A DNA stretch of 64,000 nucleotides from Pelagophyceae sp. CCMP2097 (lineage: Eukaryota; Sar; Pelagophyceae): assembly GCA_026770575.1 (NCBI GenBank), contig MU657166.1:747723-811722 (forward strand), written 5' to 3'. The notes beneath the pieces are model-generated. The model did no database searches. It was not told where the DNA came from and worked only from the letters and a program-made list of their open reading frames with translations. The position numbers and the translations under genes are program-made. This document shows positions 53,638-64,000 of this stretch, piece after piece; the first letter of the stretch is position 1; each line of letters opens with the position of its first letter.

Positions 53638-56600
53638 ATGGGCAAGGTGCGCGTGGTGGTGCGGCTGCGGCCGGACGGGGGCCAGTCGGTCTGCGGCGTT
53701 TATGGCGGCGCCAAGGGCTGCCACGCGACGAGTGTTGTCGTTGGCCAGACGCCGTTCGACTTTGACGCGGCGTTCGGCGCCACCTCGACGCAGGCCGACG
53801 TCTACGCCGCGACGGCGGCGCCGCTTGTCTCGCGCGTCCTAAACGGCCGCAACGGTACCGTCTTGGCCTACGGACCCACTGGCACGGGAAAGACGCACAC
53901 CGTCCAAAAGCTGCGCCCCGTCGGCAAACTGTCGCAGGCCTTTGGAGGAGGAGCAGAGGCTGGTCTTGGATCGTCGCAGAGGCTGGCCCTTGGATCGTCG
54001 CAGAGGCTGGGCCTTGGATCGTCGCAGAGGCGGACCGTCGCGATAGGTGCTGGGCCGCGAGGGCGAGCCGGGCCTACTGCCGCTGGTCCTCGACGCCACT
54101 TTTGCGGCGGTGCGCGCGGAGCGCGCGGCGGGCGTGCACGTGCGCGTGGTGGTGTCGTACCTAGAAGTGTACAACGAGGCGGTCCGAGACCTCTTCGCCG
54201 ACGATCCCACCGCGGAGCTCGCCGTGCGCGCGGACCCAAAGGGCGGCGTCAAGGTCGTGGGCCTGAGCGAGGTGGAGTGCGCGGATGCCGCGGACGCCGC
54301 GGATTGCGTCGCCGTCGGCACGGCCGCGCGCACCGCCGGCGCCACCGGCGCCAACGCCAACTCGTCGCGGTCGCACGCCATCTTCGAGGTCCGCGTCGAG
54401 ACGCGCGCCAAGGGCTCTGCGACGACGGCGAGCGGCCGGCTCCTCGTCGTCGACTTGGCCGGCTCGGAATGTGCCGAGCGCACGGGGGCCTTTGCAGAGG
54501 GCTCGGCGAGGCGCCTCGAGGCCCAGAGCATCAACCAATCGCTCCTCGCGCTGGGACAGGTCATCACAGCGCTGGCCTCTAAGAAGGGTGGCCACGTGCC
54601 CTTCCGAGATTCCAAGTTGACAAGGCTCCTTCACGATTCGCTCGGCGGTTCCGCGGAGACGGTCCTCGTCGCGTGCATCTCGCCCGGCGCCGACGCGCGC
54701 GACGAGACGTTGTCGACGCTGCGCTACGCGGATAAGGCGAGGTGCATCGAATCGCAGGATCGAGCCCACGTCGCGCCGCCCAGGGCCCCAGACGCAGAGA
54801 CGCTCGCAGCCGCCGAGCGCGCCCTGTCAGACGCAGAAGAAGCCATCGAGGCCGCAACACTTCGCCTCGCAGAGGAGACGGCGCTCTTGGAAGCCTCGAT
54901 CAACGACGCCGTAAGTGCTCACGTCGTGGAGACCGCGCCGTCGACCATTTGATTAGGCGACTGCCGCCAGCGTCGCCAAGGCCGAGGCCGACGACCTGCA
55001 GGGGCGCCTCGGGGCGGCCACCGACGAAACGCTCCGCCTAGAGGCCGTCCGCGAGGTGCGTTTGTCGTGGGAAGTCTCAATCGATTCGAGGAACCTTTGG
55101 TAGGACCTCGAGGCGACGCTCGAGCGGGCGTCCGTCGAGCTCAAGGACGCCGCGGTGCTGGTCGAAGAGAAGGAGCGCGCGTACGCGCAAAAGGCGGCGG
55201 ACCACTCCGCGGCGCTCGAGGAAAAGGACGCCAGCCACGCGACCGAGCTGCGCGCGGCGAATGCGCTCGCCGCGACCGAGCTGCGCGCGGCGAACGCGCT
55301 TACCGCCGCCGCCGAGGTGGCGCACATCGAGCTCGCCGCTGCTGCAGAGGCGGCGCACGTCGAGGCGATTGCCGCGCTCGAGGCGGCGCATGGCGGGTCG
55401 CGGTCGCGCGCCGCCGAGGGCCACGCCGAAGAAGTCCACACGCTCAAGTCGGCTCACGCCGCGGTCAACGTCGAGCATGCCGAGGCAGTCTCGCGTGCCT
55501 CCGCGGAGCGCGCCGCCGACGTCGACGCGCTCAAAACGGGGCACGCTGCGGTCGAGGCAGGACACGCTGAGACGCTTGCGCGTATCGACACGGAGCGCGC
55601 CGCCGAGCGCTCGCGAGTCGCCGACGAGCGCACTGCGGAAGTCGACGCGCTCAACTGGGACCACGCCTCGGCGCTCGCCGCGCTCCAGGCGGGCCACGCC
55701 TCGGCGCTCTCGCAAGTCGAGGCCGCCCGCTCTGCTGACGCTGCCGCGCTCAACGTTGAGCACGCCGAGGCGCTCTCGCAAGTCGAGTCTCTGCGCTCCG
55801 CCGAAACCGCCGCACTCAACGCGGATCTCTCGCGCGTCGCCACGGAGCGCGCGGACGAGGGGTCTCGAGTCGAGACGGAGCGCGCGGCGGAAGTCGACGC
55901 GCTGCAATCGGACCACGCCGCGGTGCTCGCGCAAGTGCGCGGTGGCCACGCGGATCAGCTGCAGGCGGCGCTCGCAGAAGTGCGCGATTCCCACGCTTTG
56001 GAGCTGCAGGCGGCAAACGACTTTGCTGCTTCGGAAGAGGCGGCGGCGGAGACGAAGCACGCAGACGAGGTCTCGCGCGTCGACGCCGCCCGAGCCGCCG
56101 AGGTCTCGGCGCTCGCATCGTCGCACTCCGACGAGCGTGCGCGCGCCAAGGCGGCGCGCTCCGCCGAGCAGGCCACGGTCGAGGCGGCGCACGCCGAGGC
56201 GCTGTCGTGCGTCGCCAACGAGCGCGCCGAGGAGCGCTCGCAGACCGAATTGGCCCACGCCGCGGCCCTCGTAGAGGTGCGCTCGACGCATGCGGCGCAG
56301 CGGCAGGCGACGGATGCGGAGCACGCCGAGGCGCTCGCTGCGCTCGAGGCGGCGCGCGCCGAGGACTCGTCGCGCATCGAGACAGTGCGCTCCGCCGAGC
56401 TCGCCACGTTCCAGGCTGGGCACGCCGAGGCCCTCTCCAAGCTCGAGGCGGGCCACGCCGACGCTCTCACCGTGCTCTGGGCGGGCCACGCCGACGCGTT
56501 CGCCGCCCTCGAGGCGGGACACGCCGAGGCACACTCGCGTGCCGACAAGGCGCATGCCGAGGCGCGTACGCGAGCCGAAACGCAAAAGGACGAGGAGCAC

Positions 56601-57461
56601 AATCGGCTCTCGGCGCAAAAGGACGCGGCGCACGCCTCGGAACTCTCAGAGGCGATCGCCTCTGTCATCGCAGAGGCGAAGGCATCGCAGCTGCAGGCGT
56701 CGGACGACTTGTCCGCCGGGGTGACTCTCGCACACGAGAAGGCACTCTCGGAGGCGCTCTCTGAGGCGGGCCGGGAGAAGGACACGGCGCTCGCAGAGGC
56801 GCGGTCCGCGCACACGGCGCAGCTGGAGGCGCTGGAGGCGGAGCGCGCCGAGGCACTCTCGCGGGCCGAGCGGGCGCACGCGGAGGAGCGGGACCGGGCG
56901 TCGGCGCAGACGAGCGCGGCGCAGGCGTCGGCGCTGGCGGCGCACGAAACGCAGCGCGAGGCGGCGGATACGGGCCACGCCTACGCGCTGCTCCGCGTCG
57001 AGCTCGAGCGCACGGATGAGCATTCTCGCATCGACCGGGAGCGCGACGGCGACTTCGCGGCGCTCAAGGCGGCGCACGCGACGCAGCTGGGCGTGGCGGC
57101 GGCGGCGCGCGACGACGCGTTAGCGCGCGTAGAAGAGGAGCGCGCCGAGGCGAGGCGGCTCCGGTCCGAGCTCGACGCCGCGTGCGCGCGGCACGCCGGC
57201 GACGTCGCCGCCGCGTGCCGCGCGCAGCCTGTGTCCGTGCAGGAGGACGAAGAAGACGCAAGCGCGCCGTCGCTTCCAGCGGTCGTCGTCGTCGTAGACG
57301 CGCAGACGGCGAAGAAGGCTTGCCCATCGTCGGCGCACCGCAGCGACGCGCCGGAGAACGACTCGAACGGCGACGAGCCCGCGAAGGACGAGTACCGGCG
57401 CAAGTTGCGGTCCTCGCGCCGCAGCAACGCGCCCTTGTCCAAGATCACAAACCAAATTTGA
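53638..57461 (+). CDS. Kinesin with N-terminal motor and long repetitive coiled-coil tail
   Basis: The motor starts at once with [16 protein letters not shown]. The P-loop [12 protein letters not shown] ends exon 1 at 53901, and the intron 53902-54046 leads to [16 protein letters not shown]. Also visible: [17 protein letters not shown], switch [14 protein letters not shown], switch [18 protein letters not shown], and [20 protein letters not shown] with [14 protein letters not shown]. Introns 54911-54956 (GTAAGT...ATTAG) and 55056-55103 (GTGCGT...GGTAG) follow. The tail, about 780 residues, is an Ala/Glu-rich coiled coil built from repeating 'HAEALS.VE..RA' type units, ending LSKITNQI. All ATPase residues are intact. 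Cargo and subfamily cannot be assigned. Confidence 0.92.
53962..54032 (+). repeat. Intronic minisatellite, about 3 x 24 bp
   Basis: Unit GGCCCTTGGATCGTCGCAGA plus GGCT, three near-identical copies inside the first kinesin intron. Confidence 0.9.
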
Positions 57462-57587
57462 ACGCCGCTTCTCGGAAGCCTCGTGCTGGCGCACAACACC
57501 AATCTCGGGAACGAGAAGCTACGAGTACTTTAACTCGGCATTCTCGAAGCCTCGCCGCAAGCAAACTCCCGGAAGCACCCAGGCCGC

Positions 57588-58236
57588 NNNNNNNNNNNNN
57601 NNNNNNNNNNNNNNNNNNNNNNNNNNNNNNNNNNNNNNNNNNNNNNNNNNNNNNNNNNNNNNNNNNNNNNNNNNNNNNNNNNNNNNNNNNNNNNNNNNNN
57701 NNNNNNNNNNNNNNNNNNNNNNNNNNNNNNNNNNNNNNNNNNNNNNNNNNNNNNNNNNNNNNNNNNNNNNNNNNNNNNNNNNNNNNNNNNNNNNNNNNNN
57801 NNNNNNNNNNNNNNNNNNNNNNNNNNNNNNNNNNNNNNNNNNNNNNNNNNNNNNNNNNNNNNNNNNNNNNNNNNNNNNNNNNNNNNNNNNNNNNNNNNNN
57901 NNNNNNNNNNNNNNNNNNNNNNNNNNNNNNNNNNNNNNNNNNNNNNNNNNNNNNNNNNNNNNNNNNNNNNNNNNNNNNNNNNNNNNNNNNNNNNNNNNNN
58001 NNNNNNNNNNNNNNNNNNNNNNNNNNNNNNNNNNNNNNNNNNNNNNNNNNNNNNNNNNNNNNNNNNNNNNNNNNNNNNNNNNNNNNNNNNNNNNNNNNNN
58101 NNNNNNNNNNNNNNNNNNNNNNNNNNNNNNNNNNNNNNNNNNNNNNNNNNNNNNNNNNNNNNNNNNNNNNNNNNNNNNNNNNNNNNNNNNNNNNNNNNNN
58201 NNNNNNNNNNNNNNNNNNNNNNNNNNNNNNNNNNNN
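57588..58236. other. Assembly gap (649 N)
   Basis: All bases are N. The MED15-like gene may extend into the gap from the right. Confidence 1.
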
Positions 58237-58435
58237 CGTCGTGGTTTTCGCACGCGGCCTTTTCGAGCAGCAGCCTCCACGTCCATCGCGGCCAGGGTGG
58301 ATCTTCAGCCAGCACGCACTTCCAACACACAGTGTGCGTCCGGCTGAATCCTCCCGGGGGATGTCCTCACACAAGAAAGGAGGGCCCACTTCAGGATCGA
58401 CCGTTCTGTCGCCACGGGCTCGGGGTCGAAATCGG

Positions 58436-60327
58436 CTAACATTCGTAACAAGGGATTTCTTCCGTCGTCTGCCTCGACACCGCGACGAAGAAGCGGGCGA
58501 CGACGACCGCGGGCGCGGATTCGGGTCCCTCGCCGCCTCGCGCCGCCGAAACGGCAGCGTCGGCCGCGCGCTGCGCGCGGATCTGCAATAGGCGTCCGTC
58601 AGTCCTTTGGACGCCAAAGGGGCAGACACAAGTCGCTCACCGTGGCCTGCCTCCAGAAGCGGTGCGCGGAGCTGGGCCAGACGTCGGAGTCAAAGGGTTC
58701 GTCGGACGAGAGGAGCGCGATTCGCAGCCCGTCGAGCTCGTCCCCGGCCTAAGCGGTCGAATGACAAAATATCCCCTCGATGAAAAACGCACGTTGCGCT
58801 TCTTGCGCCGCGTCATGGCGAGGAAGGCGGTGAACGAGTCGTGCGGGCATTCAGCAACAAGCGTCGACTCCAAGGCGCCGTCGCGTGCGGCGTGCTCGGA
58901 AAATTTCGCGCAATATTGCAGCGGCGACCTTTTTAGCACGTCTGCGATTCGGTCCGCTCCGGCGGCAAAGTCGGAGGCATGGACGTCTGCCTGCCTCAGC
59001 GTCGGCGGGAGGTAGCGCAGGAGCATGGCTTGGAGGTGGTGCTCCAAGTCCTTCCTCCGAGCCCGTAAAGCGTCGCACCACTGCGGCACCGAGTCGACGT
59101 CGCCTTTGCCAGTCGCGATGATCTGGGCGAGCTTGCGAGCCGCGGTGGCGTGGTCCAGGACAGTTTGAAGAGTCGTGTCGATCCATTCCACAGTGTCCGC
59201 CCCGGGCCGCGCCGCGCGCAGCCTGTGCAGCTTGGCGCAAAATGTCCGAGGCGCCCGCACCGCGAACCACTCGAGGATGCCGCGCTGCGCCGCAAACAAA
59301 GCCGCCTGCGCGGGGCCGAGCGCTGCGCCGCCAAAGAGCGGCGGCGCTGCCGCAGGCGCCGCCGGTGTGACGGGCTGCGGCTGCTGCTGCTGCGCAAGCC
59401 GCTGCCGCCGCTCGAGGAGCAGCGCCTGCCGCTCCTTTTCAAGGAGTTGCTGCCGAATCGCGTGCCTCTTCAGTGACTGCTCCTGCTCGTGCTTCGCCCG
59501 CCGCTCGGCTTCCACCTCCAACTGCTCCTTGCGCTGCAGCTCGAGGCGACGCAGCTCACCGAGCTCGTTTCGACGTTGAACAGCCAAAGCCTCCTGCCGA
59601 GCCTGCTCCGCCAAACGCCGAGCGTCCGGAGGCGGCGCTACGGCGGGCTGCACGAACACGTTGGGCGGCGGCGCCCGCGCCTGCTCCTGCCCGAACACGT
59701 TGGGCGGCGAGACGGAGTGGTGTTGCGGCACCGCGGCGTGGTGCGGCGCAGCGCCGGGGGGCGAGACGCGGTAGCGCTTCGCCTCGGGCTGCTGCTGGTG
59801 CGGGTGCGGGTGTTGTTGCTGTTGTTGTTGTTGTTGATGTTGCTGCTGTTGCTGCGCTGCTGGTGGGGGTGCGGCGGGTACTGGTGCTGCTAGCGGCGGG
59901 GCCTCCGTCGCCGCTGGCGTCTCCGTTGGCGGCGTGGCAGCGATCATCTTTAAAACCTTGATCAGCCGCTTCTCAATCCTGCGGCGGTAGTCATCGACGG
60001 TCTTGGCCACGCCGAACATCTGCTGCTCGAAGTTGCGCGCCTACAAACGCGCCGTCGGCAATCGCGGCGGCGCGCGCCCAGGCGCGTAAAAAGCGGGCGC
60101 GAATCGTTTTCAAGACGGGCGCCGCCGTGTACCATGACCAAGAGCTTCTCCGCCGGCTCATGCTGGAACGCGCCGAGCCGCCGCGCTAAGAAGGCCCGCG
60201 TCGGCGGCGAGCGGGTGCGACGGGCAACCGACGCAATCCAGTCCATTGGACATGCGCTTCCCCCAGCCCACGCACCAATGTCCTGGACCGTCGCCGTGCG
60301 CGCCGCCTCGTCGAGCAGGAGCTCCAT
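58436..60327 (-). CDS. MED15-like protein: KIX domain and Gln-rich region
   Basis: Exon 1 starts MELLLDEAARTATVQDIG. A GTGCGT intron leads to ARRLGAFQHEPAEKLLVM, and a GTACAC...TTTGTAG intron to ARNFEQQMFGVAKTVDDYRR with IEKRLIKVLKMI. Together this matches the plant MED15 KIX pattern 'KIAQRFEEKIYTAATSQSDY'. A Gln/His/Pro-rich region with poly-Gln, a charged coiled coil (LGELRRLELQRKEQLEVEAE), and a helical C-terminal region (ILEWFAVRAPRTFCAKLHRL) follow. A GTGCGT intron ends at 58751; AGDELDGLRIALLSSDEPFD and a final exon (IRAQRAADAAVSAARG...) follow to a stop at 58436. The Mediator tail subunit receives activator signals through KIX. The 3' end is uncertain because the assembly gap is near. 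Confidence 0.6.
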
Positions 60328-61426
60328 CTGCGCTGATTCGGCTCGACGACGTGGCGCGGGCCGGCTATCCGGACGGCGGACTATCGGGACGGCTAATTTC
60401 GAAATTGGCGGCGGACACAGCACTTCTCGGAATTTGCTGGTGGCACCAGCAGAAGCTATGGCAGACGCACACGCAGAGGTCGGTTGGCGGTCGAAACGGG
60501 GATGCCGCTTCGAGGATGTCACTCCTTTGCAGTCGAGGCTGCGCCGTCCACGACGGCGAGGCAGCACGCAGAGGGCCTTGTGCAGTACCCTAGCTCCGAT
60601 TCCGAATCTCAATGATGATCTCATGAAGAAAATGTCTATGCAGTCGCTGGGACCGCAATGATGGTGCACGTCAGCGTCGACAAGAGCGAACTCTGTGAGT
60701 CAGTGAGACGGGATGCTGATGGACGAACTGCGGGCGCGCGTGGCCGATTCTCACTTGGGTGCGCACGGCCGCCTCTTCGCCGCGCGCAGTGTAACGCGAT
60801 CGGCCGCTGGCATTGACGCCTCCGCCGCAAAGGCGGCGCGCCCGTGCGGCCGCCACGCGCAGCCCTTCCGAGGGGAATTGGCCACAGTCGGGCGCCGCCG
60901 CGCGCTCTCCCGTCACCGCGTCCGCGTCGGACCGCGGTAGCAGCGAGACGTGCAGATGGGCGGCGGCTGCGGGGCCGGCAGCATCGGCAAGGAAGTTCGG
61001 CAAGGCCGCAGTCCAGCGTCGCCAGGTGAGCGACCGGCTCGCCCTTGTTTCGCGCGACCGCGCACGCGGTCGGCGGCACGGCATTACGCGGTTGGTACGG
61101 CTCTTCCAAGGCGACCGTGCGAGGATCGTCATCCGAGGTTGAACTATATGCTGCGCGACGCCGTGGGTTGAGCCGTCGGTCGTGGAGACAGCTTCCCCCG
61201 ACCCCACGACCGACGGCATTCCCCGACCCGAAGACGGACCCGGTGTGCCCTGCTCCTGTTCCAGGTGCCGCCCCGACCGTCCGACCGGCGGTGGTCGCAC
61301 CGGTCCTTGCCACCGCCCGCGGCAGAGCAGCATCCCAGCGCCGCCACGCGCGGCGCCGAACTTTCCGAGTGGGTGTATGTTCCGCGCCGGGCCGCAAACA
61401 GCGATACCCTTCCAACATCCGGAGCC
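60328..61426. other. Intergenic region between divergent genes, no recognised gene
   Basis: These 1.1 kb separate the MED15-like start from the SET/MYND start. Long open frames exist on several strands at once, typical of GC-rich noncoding DNA. I found no family signature or consistent splice pattern. Confidence 0.4.
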
Positions 61427-63152
61427 ATGGCGTCCTTCGCAGACGACGGCTGCTACGTTGCGCCGTCAGCCGTGTGCGTAGAGGTCTTTTTTAGAGGAAG
61501 CCCTGGACGATGCAATAGCGGTCGCATGCAGGAGACCCCGCAGTCCGAGTGGACTCTGCCGTTCAGGCACGGACGCGGCCTCTTTGCGGCGCGAGACTTC
61601 GCCGCCGGCGAGACGGTGCTCACCGAGGTGCGCGCAAAGGCCGCCGACCACGCGGTTTCTTTGTCAAGAGTCTGCCGCAGTGTCTGTGGTACTCGGCGCC
61701 CGTGCCAAGATTTGACTAGGCGCCGCTCGTGGCCATGCAGGACTTATCGAACCAGCAGGAGGTCCTCGCCTGCGGCAGATGCCTCGCCTTCGTCGACACC
61801 GGTGCGGCGCCTCGTGATGGCAGGCGTCCGACGACGCGGTAGGCGACGAGGCTGCGCTGCTCAAGCTCGCCGCGCGCCAAGAGTCGCGCCGCAACCTGCA
61901 CGACGCCTGGGAGAAGCAGGGCGGCGTTACGCTCTGCAACTACAAGTGCGGCCAGGTCTACTGCTCCGAGGAGTGCGTCGACCGACGGCTTGCATCGCGG
62001 GACCCTCGCTCGGAAGAGTGTTCGACAGTCCCCGACGGCTTTGCGCGTGACGCCGACGCTAGGTGCCGCGCGGCGCACGAGGCGCAGGGTCACGCGGCGC
62101 TGTGCGTCGGCGCCCTGGACGAGGCGGGCGCGGCGGAGCACCCTTTGATGAAGTTTAAGATGCTCGCCATCCATTCCAACGAGATCCTCCTCCTCGCCGC
62201 AGACGTGCGTCACCCGCCCCGTCGCAAGCCTTCCCAACAAGTCCACTCATCGGGAGTGACTCTAGGCGATTGCGCGGACGGCGGCCGCGTCCCCGGGCGA
62301 CGCGGCCGCGGCGGTGCGGGCGTGGGAGGCGAGCTTCGGCGTCTTCGTCGGGCCTCAGTGGCCCGACGTCGTGTCGCAGTCGCGCGAGCTGGCGCAGTCG
62401 GACGACGACTCTTCAGAACTTTGCGCCTCTCTCAAACAGCTCTGCGAAGACGCCGCGGAACTCCTTTCACAGGTGAGGCCGACGGGTCGATACATCTTGG
62501 GTCATCAATCGAGACGCAGGCTTTGGTGCCGACGTTTGGCGACTCGGCGGCGGTGCTGTGCACGGCGGACCGCGTCTCGCGGCTCATCGGGACGTTTGAG
62601 CACAACAATATCGGCGTGCGCTCGGTCCACCCGCTCAACAAGGGCGAGGCAGAGCCCAGCGATTTGCCGGGCTGCGGCTGGGTGCGACCTCCTTTTGACC
62701 ATATGCGGCGGGCTTATTGACCATCTGCCACCCGTGACGTCGAGCGTTTACACACAGGGACAAGCGGCGGCCCCCGGGCCGCTCGAGGGCACATCGCTCT
62801 ACTCGCGCACCTGCTGCGCCAACCACTCGTGCGACCCGAGCCTCGACGTCATCTACCTCAAGCGCGCCTTTGGCCAGCCCTTGCGAGCGTGCGAATCGCT
62901 GCACCCTGAGAACACCCCAAACAAAAGGCGTTTCGCAGGACGCTCGTGGCGCGGCGGCCGGTGTTCAAGGGCGAGGAGCTGGCCATTTCGTACATCGACG
63001 CGGCGCGGTCGCGGTCGAGCCGGCGCGCGGCGACGACGGAATACGGTTTCCTCTGCGCTTGCTCGAGGTGCGACGCCGCGGGAAGCGAAGATCATCAGAC
63101 GGACGACGAGGACTGGGAGACGGACGACGAGATGGACGAGGAGGAGGCCTAA
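61427..63152 (+). CDS. SET/MYND (SMYD-like) protein
   Basis: At least seven short exons. The N-terminal SET strand reads LPFRHGRGLFAARDFAAGET. After a GTGCGC intron, APLVAMQDLSNQQEVLACGR begins the Cys-rich MYND-type finger (CGRCLAFVDT, CNYKCGQVYCSEECVDRR, CRAAHEAQGHAALC). KFKMLAIHSNEILLLAAD, ALVPTFGDSAAVLCTADRVS and TFEHNNIGVRS follow. The catalytic SET core is SLYSRTCCANHSCDPSLDVI and FKGEELAISYID, with the post-SET Cys cluster FLCACSRC. Such enzymes methylate lysines of histones or other proteins. The start at 61427 gives a 33-residue leader before MQETPQSEWT at 61526, which is an alternative start. The stop is 5 bp from the convergent helical-repeat gene. Confidence 0.82.
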
Positions 63153-63157
63153 GTGTG

Positions 63158-64000
63158 CTAACGGTATTCTTTTACTGTTTTAATCGCCTCTATGAGCGCG
63201 GGCGCGGCGATTTCCTCGGCGTCGGGCTCCTGAAAGGCCCATGCAATATTTGTCAAGTCCAGGGGGTTGAACGTGTCGATCTTGCGAATGGCCTCTTCAG
63301 CGACGGCGGCGTAGAGCGGCGCGTAGTCCTTCGCCAGCCCGGCGCGCGTATAGGCCCAGACGGTGTTGGCTAAATCTTTGGAGGTAAACGTCTCAATCTT
63401 CTCCAGAGCTTCGGTGGCGACGGCGTCGTAGAGCATGGGCGCTTGGACTTGGGCCTTTGAATAGGCCCATGCTATTGTTGCGAGATGCTTTGGGGCGAAG
63501 GCGCTCATCTTCCGCGGGGCCTCTCGCGCTACAATTTCAAAGAGTTGGGGCATGTCGACTTCCGCCGTCGCAAACGCCCAGGCCGTGTTGGTCAGAGCTT
63601 GCGGAGTAAACGTCGACACCCTCTTCCTTGCAGCGACGGCCACGGCCTCGAAGAGATTGAGGGCCTCGACTTTTGCCGTCGCAAAGGCCCACGCGACCGT
63701 CGAAAGGTCCTGGGAATTGAAATGCGCAATCTGCTTCCGGCTTTCGACCGAGACGGCCTTGAACAGCGCCGGCGAATCGACGCCCGCGGTGGCGTAGGCC
63801 CAGACGATGTTGGACAGTTCTCGCGGCCGAAAAGTTTCAATCTTCGCCACCGAAGACGCCGAGACCGCTTCAAACAGCGCCGGCGCTTCAAAACGAGCCG
63901 TCGCAAAGGCCCACGCCGTGTTGGTCAGCTCCTGCGCCTTGAACTTTGAAATCTTCTTGATAGACTCAGAGGCGAGGTCTTCGTACAAGTCTGGCGCTTC
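63158..64000 (-). CDS. OPR/FASTK-like helical-repeat protein (5' end outside window)
   Basis: The C-terminal 280 residues consist of about eight repeats of roughly 37 residues with the consensus F-x-x-x-x-L-[ST]-[NT]-x-[AV]-W-A-[FY]-[AS]-x-A-x-[VF]-x-x-P-x-L-[FY]-x-A-[VA]. Examples are LTNTAWAFATARFEAPALFE, LATIAWAYSKAQVQAPMLYD and LANTVWAYTRAGLAKDYAPL. The pattern is that of octatricopeptide/FASTK-type helical repeats, which bind organelle RNAs and control their processing or translation (TBC2-like). No RAP domain is present; the protein ends IEAIKTVKEYR soon after the last repeat. The reading frame is open to the window edge. Confidence 0.75.
   Translation of the reverse strand, partial: EAPDLYEDLASESIKKISKFKAQELTNTAWAFATARFEAPALFEAVSASSVAKIETFRPRELSNIVWAYATAGVDSPALFKAVSVESRKQIAHFNSQDLSTVAWAFATAKVEALNLFEAVAVAARKRVSTFTPQALTNTAWAFATAEVDMPQLFEIVAREAPRKMSAFAPKHLATIAWAYSKAQVQAPMLYDAVATEALEKIETFTSKDLANTVWAYTRAGLAKDYAPLYAAVAEEAIRKIDTFNPLDLTNIAWAFQEPDAEEIAAPALIEAIKTVKEYR

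Noticed and set aside
55077..56633. A 518-residue minus-strand frame opposite the kinesin tail
   Set aside because: Composition artefact of the repetitive plus-strand coiled coil; no family features.
57517..57587. Possible tRNA just before the gap
   Set aside because: No cloverleaf, T-loop or A/B box could be identified by eye.
60671..61333. A 220-residue minus-strand frame between the MED15-like and SET/MYND genes
   Set aside because: Arg/Ala/Pro-rich with overlapping frames on the other strand and no recognisable domain or splice pattern.
1..64000. CRISPR array, prophage, insertion sequence or bacterial operon
   Set aside because: Repeats are tandem or palindromic, not spaced direct repeats. 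Genes have spliceosomal introns and eukaryotic families; no transposase, integrase or phage gene was seen.

Overview
This window is nuclear DNA of a GC-rich microalga. Protein-coding genes lie on both strands, and many are interrupted by short spliceosomal introns, mostly about 45-150 nt. Several predicted proteins carry N-terminal leaders that look like bipartite plastid or thylakoid targeting (the S1 protein at 34576-35517, the hydroxylase at 13666-14951, the lumenal protein at 45771-46468). That points to an alga with a secondary plastid. Flagellar or cytoskeletal families are also present (CCDC81-like, kinesin, a degenerate kinesin, RSPH1-like MORN protein). The style fits a stramenopile, most likely a pelagophyte such as Aureococcus or a relative. 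This assignment is inferred from style and was not tested by a search.

Layout from left to right: a CCDC81-like HU-domain protein; a full-length ABCG/PDR transporter with degraded ATPase motifs; an exostosin-family glycosyltransferase; an NBD-only ER Hsp70; a CCR4-type deadenylase; a tiny membrane protein; a fatty-acid-hydroxylase-family enzyme; a huge low-complexity RS/acidic repeat protein; a membrane-anchored Ap4A phosphorylase; a REXO/SDN exonuclease; an alpha/beta hydrolase; a nucleotide-sugar transporter; a degenerate kinesin; a large IQ/EF-hand protein; an S1-domain plastid protein; a BTB (T1) protein; an EF-hand/ankyrin protein; a large MORN-tailed protein; SmD2; an RSPH1-like MORN protein; a thylakoid lumenal protein; two Gln/Pro-rich proteins; a sulfotransferase; a broken-looking BTB-kelch gene; a CCCH/methyltransferase protein; a true kinesin; an assembly gap; a MED15-like KIX protein; a SET/MYND protein; and the 3' part of an OPR-like helical-repeat protein.

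The genome is very compact. Convergent neighbours can be 5, 32, 40 or 61 bp apart, and several divergent pairs share 70-310 bp of upstream DNA. There is no operon-like logic. Loose themes are cilia and cytoskeleton, secretory-pathway glycan chemistry (GT47, nucleotide-sugar transporter, sulfotransferase, ER Hsp70) and RNA metabolism (CCR4, REXO/SDN, SmD2, S1, OPR, CCCH).

Splice sites were worked out by hand from reading-frame continuity and protein-family conservation. The dominant donor is GTGCG(T/C) and most acceptors end in TAG. At least five introns appear to begin with GC, and conserved protein sequence fixes two of them (SmD2 and CCR4). Exon limits stated as approximate should be treated that way.
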